Made by a program: the position numbers and the translations under genes
Part shown: piece after piece, positions 38,966-49,502 of the stretch
How the letters are laid out: each line of letters starts with the position of its first letter
Position numbering within the stretch: position 1 is the stretch's first letter
Notes under the pieces: model-generated
What the model saw: the letters and a program-made list of their open reading frames with translations, nothing else
What the model was told of the DNA's origin: nothing
Database searches by the model: none
Source of the DNA: Argopecten irradians
Lineage: Eukaryota; Mollusca; Bivalvia; Pectinida; Pectinidae
Reading direction: 5' to 3'
Assembly: GCF_041381155.1 (NCBI RefSeq)
Contig: NC_091134.1
Location: forward strand, 33,609,540-33,673,539
Length of the DNA stretch: 64,000 nt

Positions 38966-40375
38966 CGTAGTAAGTTGATTTTTGAATGACGTAGAAGTAT
39001 CTACAGAAACGTTCATAGAACTGCTGGGCTGAATCAATTGCTTTCGTATTTGAACTTTTTTGCCGTCTGAGACTTAAATTTGTATTAGTGCTAATTTCAA
39101 TCCTGTCCATTAGGATTTATTCGTTTGAAAGTGTTCCTGTTAGTTGTTGTTTTTCTCAAAGCGATATGTACCTGGGCCATGTGGATAAGGAAAGACTTAA
39201 AATACTAATGGTTATTGGTTAACTGAGTCATTAAAGGACGCAAGATAACCATAACCCTACACAATCTTCCATAACGCACTTCACGATACAGCTGGTATTA
39301 CACTGGTATACATCGGAACTGTGTTATTGCAGTACACGTGCACGAGGTATATTTTTGGCAATTACTACACCTGTATAGACTAGAAACATACTGGTCGAGT
39401 GGCCTTGTTTTTTTGTTTTTTTTTTGCATCATGGTCGTGCCAAACTAGCGTTGTACTTGTAGAAAACGTGTACGATATATACTATTATTTGTACAATGTT
39501 GTATTGTCTACATGAGTATGATTCCAGAGACGGCGATATATATTTATTGTTTTGCGTTACACAGTTGTTCTGATCTATTTTTATCTTAAGTTCATTTTCA
39601 CAAAAATGCTAAACTATAGTAATAATACATTACATTTGTAAATAGCTTTCAATAACATGTCCTTACAGAATGTGAAGAGTGATTCATATAGTGCTATGAC
39701 TTTTTCTCATTATTATAAGTATTCGTGTGAGCAGAAGTATATGGTCGCATACATTCAATGAGCTACCCTATCTAGTATTACACAGACCTTAACCCATATA
39801 GTGGACATACTAAATAATTGAGCATAATTTCAGCATGTATTCGTCATACATTTTTAAAATAATCATTTGCTCCTTATCCTTCATTAGTAATATTGATGTG
39901 TTCATATTCTCGTTGTCACAAGATTTACACTGTAGCGAGTCAAGCATTTTCTTTGGCCTGAACTGTTTTGATGGATCATTCTTAGATTTCATGTATATTT
40001 TCTATCCTGAAAGTAGCAGAGAGATGGGAGAATATAGCAGCTAGATCAGTGACAACGAGTCGGACATAGTTCTTATTGAAATATTCATTTGTTTGCTTCA
40101 AGTTCCCAACTATACATCTCGCGATTTCCAATAGACTGTCGGCATATTTACTTCATTCATTATCATTAGTTATTTAGCGATGTGTGTTTAAAGAAAAGCT
40201 TAGTCCAATCACAGTATTACTTTAATAATCTTTTGCTTAAATTGCTGTGCGCTTTCCTTTTAAAGCAACTGTACAAGTCAGTTGTTAATGAACATATGCT
40301 CATATCATTCATTGGTTTAGCATAGATTTGCTAATTCATTAAGTTTAATTTTGACGTTATCAGTTTCATTTATCG

Positions 40376-40673
40376 CACATGGGGCTAACTCAATGAAAGT
40401 GGATGTTGTCATACATTTTTTGTATTTGGTGGATGGACTGATGAATATATATAACAGTCATGTGATTTTTTCAGAAAATACGAGATTAGAAAAATTATTA
40501 AAAAATCGGGATATGTACTATAAATATTCCGTTTTTTTAAATAATTTTTCAAATCTCGTATTTTTTATAAAAAAAATCACATGACTGTTCAATGTATTCA
40601 TCAGTCCATCCACCAAATACAAAAAAAAAATGTATGACAACATCCATTTTTTTTTAGTTAGCCCCTTGTGATT
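40376..40673. mobile_element. ~298-bp near-perfect palindrome (foldback element)
   Basis: The left arm starts cacatggggctaact and passes 'gtggatgttgtcatacattt', 'ggtggatggactgatgaata', 'cagtcatgtgattttttc' and 'aatacgagatt'. All of these recur inverted on the right (aatctcgtatt ... atcacatgactg ... cagtccatccacc ... tgtatgacaacatcca ... agttagcccctt). The centre lies near 40518-40522, so nearly the whole element can pair with itself. It has no supported coding content. Confidence 0.85.
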
Positions 40674-43370
40674 TATCCCATTATCAACATTTCATGCTAT
40701 GCCATAAACTTTCAAGACAAATTTCATTTGTAGGACTAGATTCGTTTGATGTCGCATTGAATTAATGACGTCACTTGATTATCTCAGCAGACGGAAAGAT
40801 TTCAATGAAGCCTGGTTTCATCTGTCAATATTAAATTAAAAGGGTTTGCAAATATTTATGAATCCCCCATGCATTAAACATCAGGTAAGCGTTGAAAAAA
40901 TCAGAACATACATGAATACTAGAAATTTGATTACACTTGTTATATTACCTACTAGTAATATAATTATTACCGCATTGTAGAGAAAGTTGATAATGCTGAC
41001 GTTTTGGTGGCAATTCGTCGATTTCATGAATTTTAAGGACTTATTTCTTACAAACTTTCTCTTAATCTAAATTCGTCATTTTAGTAATAATTGGTTTTAA
41101 CATTAGACATGTTCCAAGTAGAAATCACTATATCATTAGAGCTTTATGTCTCAAAAAATGTTTTAAGATGTTGAATGCAGCATCATTAAATATTTAACTA
41201 AATGTTAACACTAGTAATATTTTATGATTTGTTTCTGACTTGCTGTGATCAGTACACATCGATTTTAAGTATTCAGTTATTCAGCTGGTCATCAAACGTC
41301 TTTTGTGTTATAGGCCTCAAAAACAATTTCAATGGACCACTTATTTTTTCACTGTTTAGCGCTGGTTTGAAAAAGTGATAATATGAATTGGGTTGACAAA
41401 ATTGGAATATATATCACATCGTCATGACCATTCAAGTTTTATGTTATATCATGAAACCTATACCTTAAATATATATTAGAACTAAACACTGCTACTACAC
41501 ATGCCTTTGGAGATTAATTACGGTAATTGATATTAATAATTGGCATTACGGGAGTTTTTTTATATTCTGTTTGGTGTGCCTTATTTGAATTTCTGTTAAT
41601 GGCTGATTTGAAACGTTTTGTCTTTATGTTGTTATACAGTGATAAGGTTTGTTTCGTTGGAGCTAAACAATGTGATTTGTAATTTTACTGTAGTTGATTT
41701 TAACAAAGACCGGTTAAATTTGTCCTATAAATACTACTGATAATAGTTAATGTAATATTAAACACGTTTGGAGAGTCCCATTAATGTGATAATTCGTCGT
41801 TAGTAAATAAAATATGGTTTATCAATGTTATGATATAAACTTGTTTTCTAATCAATTAAAGAAAGTGTCTGAAATAATTGTGTGTGTTGTACCTGATGCT
41901 CGAATGGTTAATATGTCAAACATCCTATTTATTTTGGAACCTTTATAACCTCTGTCCAGACCTCCAAACTGAACACGCAATCACGCACTGCGCCACCTGC
42001 TGTTTTGATCTAACATTGATCTATGGAATGAGAAAATGGCAGCGCTTTCTCTATGTGACTGACTCAAACTACGAAAGATTAGGCCTAGCATATTTGTGAG
42101 TTAGTTTATTTGTTCCGACTCCAATATTTGTGTCATGCTTCAGTGGGTTTCAGGAAGAGTACCGTACTGAATACCCTTGGCTAGCGAAGTTACATTATTA
42201 CATGTACAAATGTATATACATTTTTCAAATCAAATTATATAATTGACAATAAAACAATCAAAATTCAATATCTTTATCACACTGACAAATAGCATATGTA
42301 ACAAGAGAAACAAGTAGGAATAATAAACAGGTATATACGTTCATCCGTTTAAAATTGCATTATTGTTAAACAAGCATACAAAAAAAATAGAAAAAATAAT
42401 CGATGAAAAGCAAAAATATGTACAAAGTATCGTTAAATATCTTGTTTATTGACGTGCGGTTACAGCAAACAAAATGGTTTGTTAACATAACAAATTACTA
42501 TTGACCTTGTTGTTTTCGCGTGTACCGTAAACACGTAAGCCTCAAGAGAGTTTACAACCAGGATATTGATACGGTTCGTCATTAATGTGCTCGTCATTGT
42601 GCACCAAAGATGAGAGTTCAACGCATGACAACCGTAAATTAAATTGATTTATATAATAGCAAAGGACAAAACAGTTAGTATACATACATTTGAATAAATA
42701 AGGGAAGAAGCTGATATAGTTCAAGTATACAACATCTTCATCAATATTACATCGACAAACTCGAGAAGATATTATTTAATTAAAATTTTAATCCGGGACT
42801 ACTAGCGACACAAAAACAGTAAAACTGGTCATCTACTGTCTACTAAACTCATGGAAGTACAAGCACTAACAGTTTAAATGAAAGACTAAGCAAGCTCTGG
42901 AAGAACCCACCCACTCAGGTTTAACCTATTCTACAGGCAAAGGCTAAAACATAGCAATACCAATCAAAAGAGTACCCTGACTATCTAAAAGAATAACAAA
43001 GAATGCTTATTTATACATTCCTAAACCTTAACGAGGACTAAAAAATGCTATAAAGATTGGACTTCAATCAACAGGATACAAAGGACTGGTGAAACAATGC
43101 TTAATAATTCACACACCACAGCCCCCATCCTAAGCAGGTTTAATGTTTAGCACTTTCTACATAAAACATAAAATTTAATGCTACTAGTTTTCGAATAACG
43201 AAGAATCAGCCATATTGACCAAAAACAATTACCCTTAAAGGGATTACACAGAATCATAATATTTTCAAATTGCACACTAAAGCATCTATACAGTAACTAA
43301 TTTAAATCTCTAGGTAACTTTTCGGCAACAACCATGTTATTAATCTCGTGGTTTTTTGATGAAATAAATC

Positions 43371-44387
43371 TCACATTCTTTTAGGAATCCACGAAATGAT
43401 AAGGATCTTCAAATCCTTTCGAAACGAATCATTCAACAGACAGCTGTGGAAGAAGACAGAGTTAGTACCGAGAGAGAGGACGATACACTGAAACTGATAG
43501 AGGTAGGGAAGCAAACCTAAATCATCGGCACTCTCTAAAATATACATTTGGGAGACGTTCAGAATTACAACTATATTGACGAAAGTCTCAACGACACTAA
43601 CTGTAAGAGCAACTGAGGATACGACACGAGTCGGAACTCCAAGGCGTTGTGCTGTCGGTTTTATATCCACGTGGTATATACATGTACTATTTTCCGTTTT
43701 CAAATCCTGATTACGCCGCTTAAGAAGTCTGATAGTTGCAACAACAAAGCCAATTAGAATGATATTTGGGAGAGTTCCCACAAAGATGTTTCGAAGAAGC
43801 AGCCACATAGCTCCAAAAAGCCTCGAATTTATAACCCATTCACGATCCTTTAAAACAGACATGCACATCCCCGGAGCCATTTCTTCCATAATGTTCAATG
43901 TTATATTCCGCTGGAGACCTTCGGCTCGCATATAACCAATTGCATGTATAACAATGCTGACAACATAAGAAATAAACACAATAACAATCGCCTTTTTGTA
44001 GCTCCACCAAACATTTGCCTTTAGTGGATATCGAATGGCACTATATCGCTGTATGGTTAAAGCACACACAATCAAAATGGTAACTGATTGCGGAATGATC
44101 GGTATTGTGCCATAAAGAAAATCCAAGAAACACATTTCAACTGTGAAATTAGACTCTAAGTGCCCTAAAGTGAAAGCATATATATACCATGGTAACTGAA
44201 TCAGGATCATGAGGATAAAAGTCGCGCTAAGGCTGATGAGAAACGTGTTATTCGACTTGCGCATCCGAGTTCCACCTTTGCACTGTCGATAGTAAACAAC
44301 TATTGTTAGCACATTCCCAATTAATGCTATAACCGCTATGAGCGGTGACAGATAACCTTTGATAACACGAATGTACGACACCTCCAT
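43371..44387 (-). CDS. Rhodopsin-class G protein-coupled receptor, intronless (copy 1)
   Basis: The single exon encodes 338 residues with seven hydrophobic helices, so it should be a plasma-membrane receptor. Helix 1 has the class-A IGNVL (N25). C86 at the start of helix 3 and C175 in the second outer loop can form the usual disulfide. N80-F-T and N161-I-T are glycosylation sequons. The helix-3 end is QRY (113-115) rather than DRY/ERY, helix 7 has NSVFF (309-313) rather than NPxxY, and the helix-2 Asp seems to be replaced (SLSATF, 52-57). The C-terminal tail is short. These changes suggest a lineage-specific orphan receptor, possibly peptide-type; the ligand is unknown. The ATG at 44387 is used because the aligned upstream ATG in this copy is followed within three codons by TAA. 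The second copy is at 46693-47709. Confidence 0.9.
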   Translation of the reverse strand: MEVSYIRVIKGYLSPLIAVIALIGNVLTIVVYYRQCKGGTRMRKSNNTFLISLSATFILMILIQLPWYIYAFTLGHLESNFTVEMCFLDFLYGTIPIIPQSVTILIVCALTIQRYSAIRYPLKANVWWSYKKAIVIVFISYVVSIVIHAIGYMRAEGLQRNITLNIMEEMAPGMCMSVLKDREWVINSRLFGAMWLLLRNIFVGTLPNIILIGFVVATIRLLKRRNQDLKTENSTCIYHVDIKPTAQRLGVPTRVVSSVALTVSVVETFVNIVVILNVSQMYILESADDLGLLPYLYQFQCIVLSLGTNSVFFHSCLLNDSFRKDLKILIISWIPKRM

Positions 44388-44533
44388 GTCCGGATATACC
44401 AGTACACTGTTTTGGTATCTCGAATTCCGTTTGTTTTAGTTCCACATTCACTGAACACAGGCGCCAAAGTTAGAGAGCAAAACACTGTCCCAATACCATG
44501 TTAAGAGTTGAAATGATATCAGTAATACTGATG

Positions 44534-44541
44534 TATTTATA
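44534..44541 (-). promoter_or_regulatory. TATA box of GPCR copy 1
   Basis: The minus strand has TATAAATA 147 bases above the start codon. The same string in the same context (gtcgtcagTATAAATAcatcag) is kept in the second copy at 47851-47858, while the flanks between have diverged. Confidence 0.6.
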
Positions 44542-45074
44542 CTGACGACTTTGTCATTTCTGTATGTTTTGTAAAATATTTCTTAGAACCAGATTTCTCG
44601 TTTGTAATGACGACATATTAGTGATAATACAACATGAAAAAACCACCCATTATGTCCAAGTACTCGACAGTTTAACTCCTGATTGATCTAACGTTTTTCA
44701 TCCGTTCAATACACGATAACTGAATTCCCTCCACGATTTGTTGCAATAAAGGTCACAAATGAACATTGAATGCGGGCGCAGGAGTGTTTCATTATATATA
44801 TATGATACATTATCAGCATTGGCCCTGGCATATATAGGCGTACAGATACTACAAATTCAGTGAAAAACATCTTCAATGTTTACAAAAGGGTATTGGGCAT
44901 TGTTTCATCGATCAGAATGCTATATATTTTCCCTTGCTGATTAATATATTGACGAAACGGTCGAAAGTCAATAAAATGAACAAATAAATTTAAGTAATTG
45001 TGAACACCATGTGATGTAAACAGTTAAAGCGGAAGTAGGCCTTGAGAGATTTAGCCCAATAGACTATTTCGAAA

Positions 45075-45215
45075 AACTAAACGGGTAGGGTTGACTGTGA
45101 CGTCAGTGTTTGTGAGGTTATTTTTTCAGAGAAAATAACGTCAACTTCTCTCACAAAATGATGAGGTCACAATCGATACCTTCCCATCCCATAAAGAAGA
45201 TATCTCTGTAATATG
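45075..45215. mobile_element. Palindromic TGACGTCA-bearing MITE, copy at GPCR boundary
   Basis: The left part 'acgggtagggttgactgtga', 'cgtcagtgtttgtgagg' is mirrored by 'ctcacaaaatgatgaggtc', 'acaatcgataccttcccat'. The right end 'atctctgtaatatgcaaa' matches copies B and C of the family. It starts where the GPCR duplicate homology ends. Confidence 0.7.
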
Positions 45216-46364
45216 CAAAAACGAACTTGAAGTACGCTTAGTACATTTGTAAATGGATGTTGACACGTGAGAAAAGAGAAGGATCCCTGTTTGGCCGCTA
45301 CATGGTCAGCCTAGCAACGAGTAGTCTGGTTGTGTGATTAAGTAACTGTAATTATTAAATCTGATGAGTGGAGTGCTGTTTTTCCCTAGTTTGACAAAAA
45401 GTTTTATCTAAACTACAAAAATATGACTCAAAATTATAAAAGTTAAAATGACATAAAAAAAAATATGTATTTTCTTCTCCGAATTAGTTTGTCTACAGTA
45501 GTACCACATAGAATTTCCGGTGACATTTGGCCTTTTTATCTCAAAGTTTGCATAATATACATGTAGTATAAGAATATTTTCATCATTGTCTATAGCTGTC
45601 TTGACATGTGCTTACATTGGAGTAAGTTCACATTGCTTGGTGCACCGCAATATGTACTTATTTCAGTGTAAATACGTTTCAATACTTTCCCCAGATATAG
45701 GGGAATATCCCTTAAGAATCCCATTTGCAGATTCTAATGTTATTCCAAATAGTACTTACGCCGCGCCACTTTAGCAGTAGATAAGTGACCAGACGTCTGT
45801 TCAACAAGGCGTCAACGGCATGAAGACGCCAACATTCTTATTCGCGTCCCAGTTAATAAATGTCCGCTTATCATAAAGTCAAAAGTGTCTTTGCCTCTTT
45901 CATATTTTCGTTTTTTCCTGCACAACGGATACTCATTTCTACGACGAATCTCATGATATATTTTCCAAAGCGACAACATCATCTTGACACGTAGTTCTGG
46001 CAAACGCCTAATGACCATTAGTAATATCGAAAACTATTAACATTGGGAATGAGTGGCTTCATGCATCCAGTGACAAACATCAGAAGTAAAAATATTGGAA
46101 ATACATATGTAGTTTGAAGCTGATCTAGCCTTTTGAATGTTTGATATTTTAAAGTTCATTTAATGTTAAACCTTAAAGCTAAAATTTTACGGAATAAAAT
46201 TGAATTATGACAAATTGATTTTTCTATATAACTCAAGTTCATGCCATCCTATGCTGTTCCTTGTGGGATGTTTCTCCGTTGGCAGACAATCAGAAGGAAC
46301 AAAGACCAGTCTGCATCGTCAGCAGTTCTGATTACGTCCTTATATGAGCTCGAGTATATTCAGT

Positions 46365-46410
46365 TGAGATATATATATATGTATATTCAGTTGAGATATA
46401 TATATGTATA
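46365..46410. repeat. AT-rich ~25-bp direct repeat
   Basis: 'Cagttgagatatatatat' followed by 'gtatatt' occurs twice in a row between the GPCR duplicates. It is short and probably a slippage product. Confidence 0.7.
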
Positions 46411-46692
46411 TCAAAGCAAAGTGACTTGTTATATAATGTTACATAGTTTCAAATAGATCAGAAAGATGTATGGTAAAACACGAAATATAAACTTAAAGAG
46501 ATGTCTCATAGCAGGCATAGTGTTACACGCTTAAAGGGTGTACTTGTAGAACTACAAGGAATTACCCGGAAACATAATATTTTCAAATCCCACACTTAGG
46601 CATCTATACAGGGACTCATTTGAAATTTATATTTGAAAGTTTTCGGCAACAACCATGCTATAAATCTCGTTTTCTTTTGATAAAATGAAATT

Positions 46693-47709
46693 TCACAGTA
46701 TTTTAGGAATCAGCGACATGGTGAGGATCTTCAAATCCTTTCGAAACGAATCATTCAACAGACAGCTGTGGAAGAAGACAGAGTTAGTACCGAGAGAGAG
46801 GACGATACACTGAAACTGATAGAGGTAGGGAAGCAAACCTAAATCATCGGCACTCTCTAAAATATACATTTGGGAGACGTTCAGAATTACAACTATATTG
46901 ACGAAAGTTTCAACGACACTAACTGTAAGAGCAACTGAAGATACGACACGAGTCGGAACTCCTAGGCGTTGTGCTGTCGGTTTTATATCCACGTGGTATA
47001 TACATGTACTATTTTCCGTTTTCAAATCCTGATTACGGCGCTTAAGAAGTCTGACAGTTGCAACAACAAAGCCAATTAGAATGATATTTGGGAGAGTTCC
47101 CACAAAGATGTTTCGAAGAAGCAGCCACATAGCTCCAAAAAGCCTCGAATTTATAACCCATTCACGATCCTTTAAAACAGACATGCACATCCCCGGAGCC
47201 ATTTCTTCCATAATGTTCAATGTTATATTCCGCTGGAGACCTTCGGCTCCCATATATCCAATTGCATGTATAACAATGCTGACAACATAAGAAATAAACA
47301 CAATAACAATCGCCTTTTTGTAGCTCCACCAAACATTTGCCTTTAGTGGATATCTAATAGCACTATATCGCTGAATGGTTAAAGCACACACAGTCAAAAT
47401 GGTAACTGATTGCGGAATGATCGGTATTGTTCCATAAAGAAAATCCAAGAAACACATTTCAACTGTGAAATTAGACTCTAAGTGCCCTAAAGTAAAAGCA
47501 TATATATACCATGGTAACGGAATCAGAATCATGAGGATAAAAGTCACGCTAAGGCTGATGAGAAACGTGTTATTCGACTTGCGCATCCGAGTTCCACCTT
47601 TGCACTGTCGATAGTAAACAACTATTGTTAGCACATTCCCAATTAATGCTATAACCGCTATGAGCGGTGACAGAAAACCTTTGATAACACGAATGTACGA
47701 CACACCCAT
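46693..47709 (-). CDS. Rhodopsin-class G protein-coupled receptor, intronless (copy 2)
   Basis: This receptor encodes 338 residues from the ATG at 47709, nearly identical to the receptor at 43371-44387; differences include S/A and Q/P in helix 2 (SLSVTF, LIPLPW), I105T, R154G, and a changed C-terminus (ILTMSLIPKIL). It has the same unusual QRY and NSVFF motifs, Cys pair and sequons. The frame is open further up to an ATG at 47766, which would add 19 residues (MWNKANGLLDIKTVLVYAD). The shorter start is preferred because it is the only one shared with copy 1. Both copies are intact, so both may be expressed; the few changes cluster in helices 2-3 and the tail. Confidence 0.9.
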   Translation of the reverse strand: MGVSYIRVIKGFLSPLIAVIALIGNVLTIVVYYRQCKGGTRMRKSNNTFLISLSVTFILMILIPLPWYIYAFTLGHLESNFTVEMCFLDFLYGTIPIIPQSVTILTVCALTIQRYSAIRYPLKANVWWSYKKAIVIVFISYVVSIVIHAIGYMGAEGLQRNITLNIMEEMAPGMCMSVLKDREWVINSRLFGAMWLLLRNIFVGTLPNIILIGFVVATVRLLKRRNQDLKTENSTCIYHVDIKPTAQRLGVPTRVVSSVALTVSVVETFVNIVVILNVSQMYILESADDLGLLPYLYQFQCIVLSLGTNSVFFHSCLLNDSFRKDLKILTMSLIPKIL

Positions 47710-47850
47710 GTCGGCATATACCAGTACAGTTTTTATATCTAGAAGCCCGTTTGCTTTGTTCCACATTCACTAAACACAGGCGCCAAAGTTAGAGAGCAAA
47801 CACCGTCCCAATATCATGTTAGAGTTGATATTATTCCGTTGATGCTGATG

Positions 47851-47858
47851 TATTTATA
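47851..47858 (-). promoter_or_regulatory. TATA box of GPCR copy 2
   Basis: TATAAATA on the minus strand lies 142 bases above the preferred start at 47709, in the same surroundings as the box at 44534-44541. Confidence 0.6.
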
Positions 47859-48366
47859 CTGACGACTTTACCATTTCTGTATGTTTTGTAAAGTAATTTT
47901 TAGAACCAGATTTCTCGTTTGTAATGACGACATATTAGTGATGATACAACATGAATAAGACACCCATTATGTCCAAGCACTCGACAGTTTAACTCCTGAT
48001 TGATCTAACGTTTTTCATCCGTTCAAGACACGATAACTGAATTTCCTCCACGATTTGTTTTCATAAAGGTCATAAATGAACGTTGAAAGTGGGCGCATTC
48101 TTGATATGCGATACATTATCTGGCTTGGCCCTGGCATATATTTGCGTACTGATGCTACAAATTATGTGAAACACGTCTTCAATGTTTACAAAAGGGTATT
48201 GGGCATTGTTTCATCGATCACAATGTTATAGATTTTCCCTTGCTGATTAATATATTGACGAAACAGTCGAAAGTCAATAAAATGAGTAATTGTGAACATC
48301 AAATCGCATGCGATGTAAACTATTAAAGCGACCTTGAAAGATTAAGCCCAACAGACTATTTCGAAA

Positions 48367-48830
48367 CAAGAGGCCCAAAGGGCCTTAACGGTCATCTGAC
48401 TACCTCGACAATAGTACAATTAATTATATATGGTGTCACTTTGTCAGGATCATGTCAGGATCATTTTCAATTTCTTTCAACAAATTTTATTTCAAACAAG
48501 AGGCCCAAGGGCCTTAACGTATAGGAAATTAATTAGATATAGTGTCTTGGTAGTCATATTCGATTTGGGATCAACCAGAGATGTAACAATACTTTGTCGT
48601 GACCATGTCAGGATCATTTCATGCAAGTTTCAGCCAAATAGCACCGGTAGAACTTGAGAAGAAGTTCAAAATGTGTTTTCAAGATGGCGGCTATGACGGC
48701 CATCTTGGATTTCGGATCGACCCAAAAAATAACAACACTTTGTCGGGACCATGTCAGGATCATTTCATGCAAGTTTCAGCCAAATCGCACCGGTAGAACT
48801 TGAGCAGAAGTTCAAAGTGTGCTTTGAAGA
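48367..48830. mobile_element. Bivalve-type GGCCC-hairpin repeat with internal tandem units
   Basis: It begins 'acaagaggcccaaagggcc', a motif that occurs again at 48495. It then has two ~125-150-bp units sharing 'ctttgtcgtgaccatgtcag', 'gatcatttcatgcaagtttc' and 'caccggtagaacttgag'. ORFs here are by-products of the repeat. It starts where homology between the GPCR duplicates ends. Confidence 0.7.
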
Positions 48831-49198
48831 ATGTGTTTTATGTACTGAAAGAGATATCTAATAGCAAGCATAGGGTTGCATTTATAGTTATTTTAGTATG
48901 TATTAGGTGCTTTGGGATTTGTTCGCATAGGAAATTCGTCGGTTTTTTTAAACGAGTATCAATGTTACATTTTATGTGTTTGTATTAGCTAGGGTGTCAC
49001 GACAACGTATTACATAAATTCCATTACATAACGAATGTTCTTAATGGCAGACTCATCCAGGCCCCGATTTCTCGAAGTTACAACAGGAGAAAACCTTCTG
49101 ACTTAAGTCTGCATTTTTGATTTGGGAAATCGGAGCCTGATGTGCCTGCTAGGGGCAAAAAAACATTTCCTCGAAAAAAGGCAACTAATCCATATGCA

Positions 49199-49502
49199 AG
49201 GATTTCAAGCTCGCTACCCTGATGTGAATGGCTAGCGGGAATGCGCACGTGTAAGTTAGCAGACGGATGATTCGGACATTCAATCAACCGCGGTGCCTTC
49301 TACCGTTGTGAAATACAATTCTGTGTAATGTCGCTGTCATCGGATGCTTTAAGAAAGAATAATTTTTATTTAAGACGAACGCATCTAGGCGCGCTAGCTA
49401 GAAGAATTTGAAGATGATTTCCGCTAAAATCTTATGCACTCGTCAGGGATTTCAGCTCGCTACGCAGATGTGAATGACTAGCGCGAATGTGCACTTGTAT
49501 AA
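49199..49502. repeat. Pair of ~57-bp direct repeats
   Basis: 'Ggatttcaagctcgctaccc' + 'tgatgtgaatggctagcgg' near 49199-49255 recurs with changes at 49446-49502 (ggatttcagctcgctacgca...). The two are 247 bp apart. They are probably parts of one old repeat element. Confidence 0.6.

Larger units (their letters stand above)
37884..43370. other. Intergenic region between transporter and GPCR genes
   Basis: It begins with the transporter 3' UTR; no clear AATAAA was found in its first 600 bases. It holds a degenerate ~75-bp repeat (38130-38450), a GGGATGTTGT minisatellite (38895-38965) and a 298-bp palindrome (40376-40673). ORFs of 60-77 codons in this stretch show no domain and no splice support. 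Confidence 0.6.
43238..48366. repeat. Tandem duplication containing the two GPCR genes
   Basis: Homologous blocks are about 43238-45072 and 46551-48366, some 1.83 kb each, with a period near 3.32 kb. They include the coding sequence, the 5' flank with a TATA-like box, and a short 3' flank. Coding sequence is almost unchanged while the flanks carry more indels. The segment between the blocks (45073-46550) is not duplicated. Confidence 0.85.

Noticed and set aside
38831..39110. Minus-strand ORFs rich in Thr/Ser/His/Pro
   Set aside because: They are translations of the GGGATGTTGT minisatellite.
45812..46018. Minus-strand ORF of 68 codons, basic (KKRKYERGKDTFDFMI)
   Set aside because: Composition alone is suggestive, but it lies in the unduplicated spacer between the GPCR copies with no promoter, splice or homology support.
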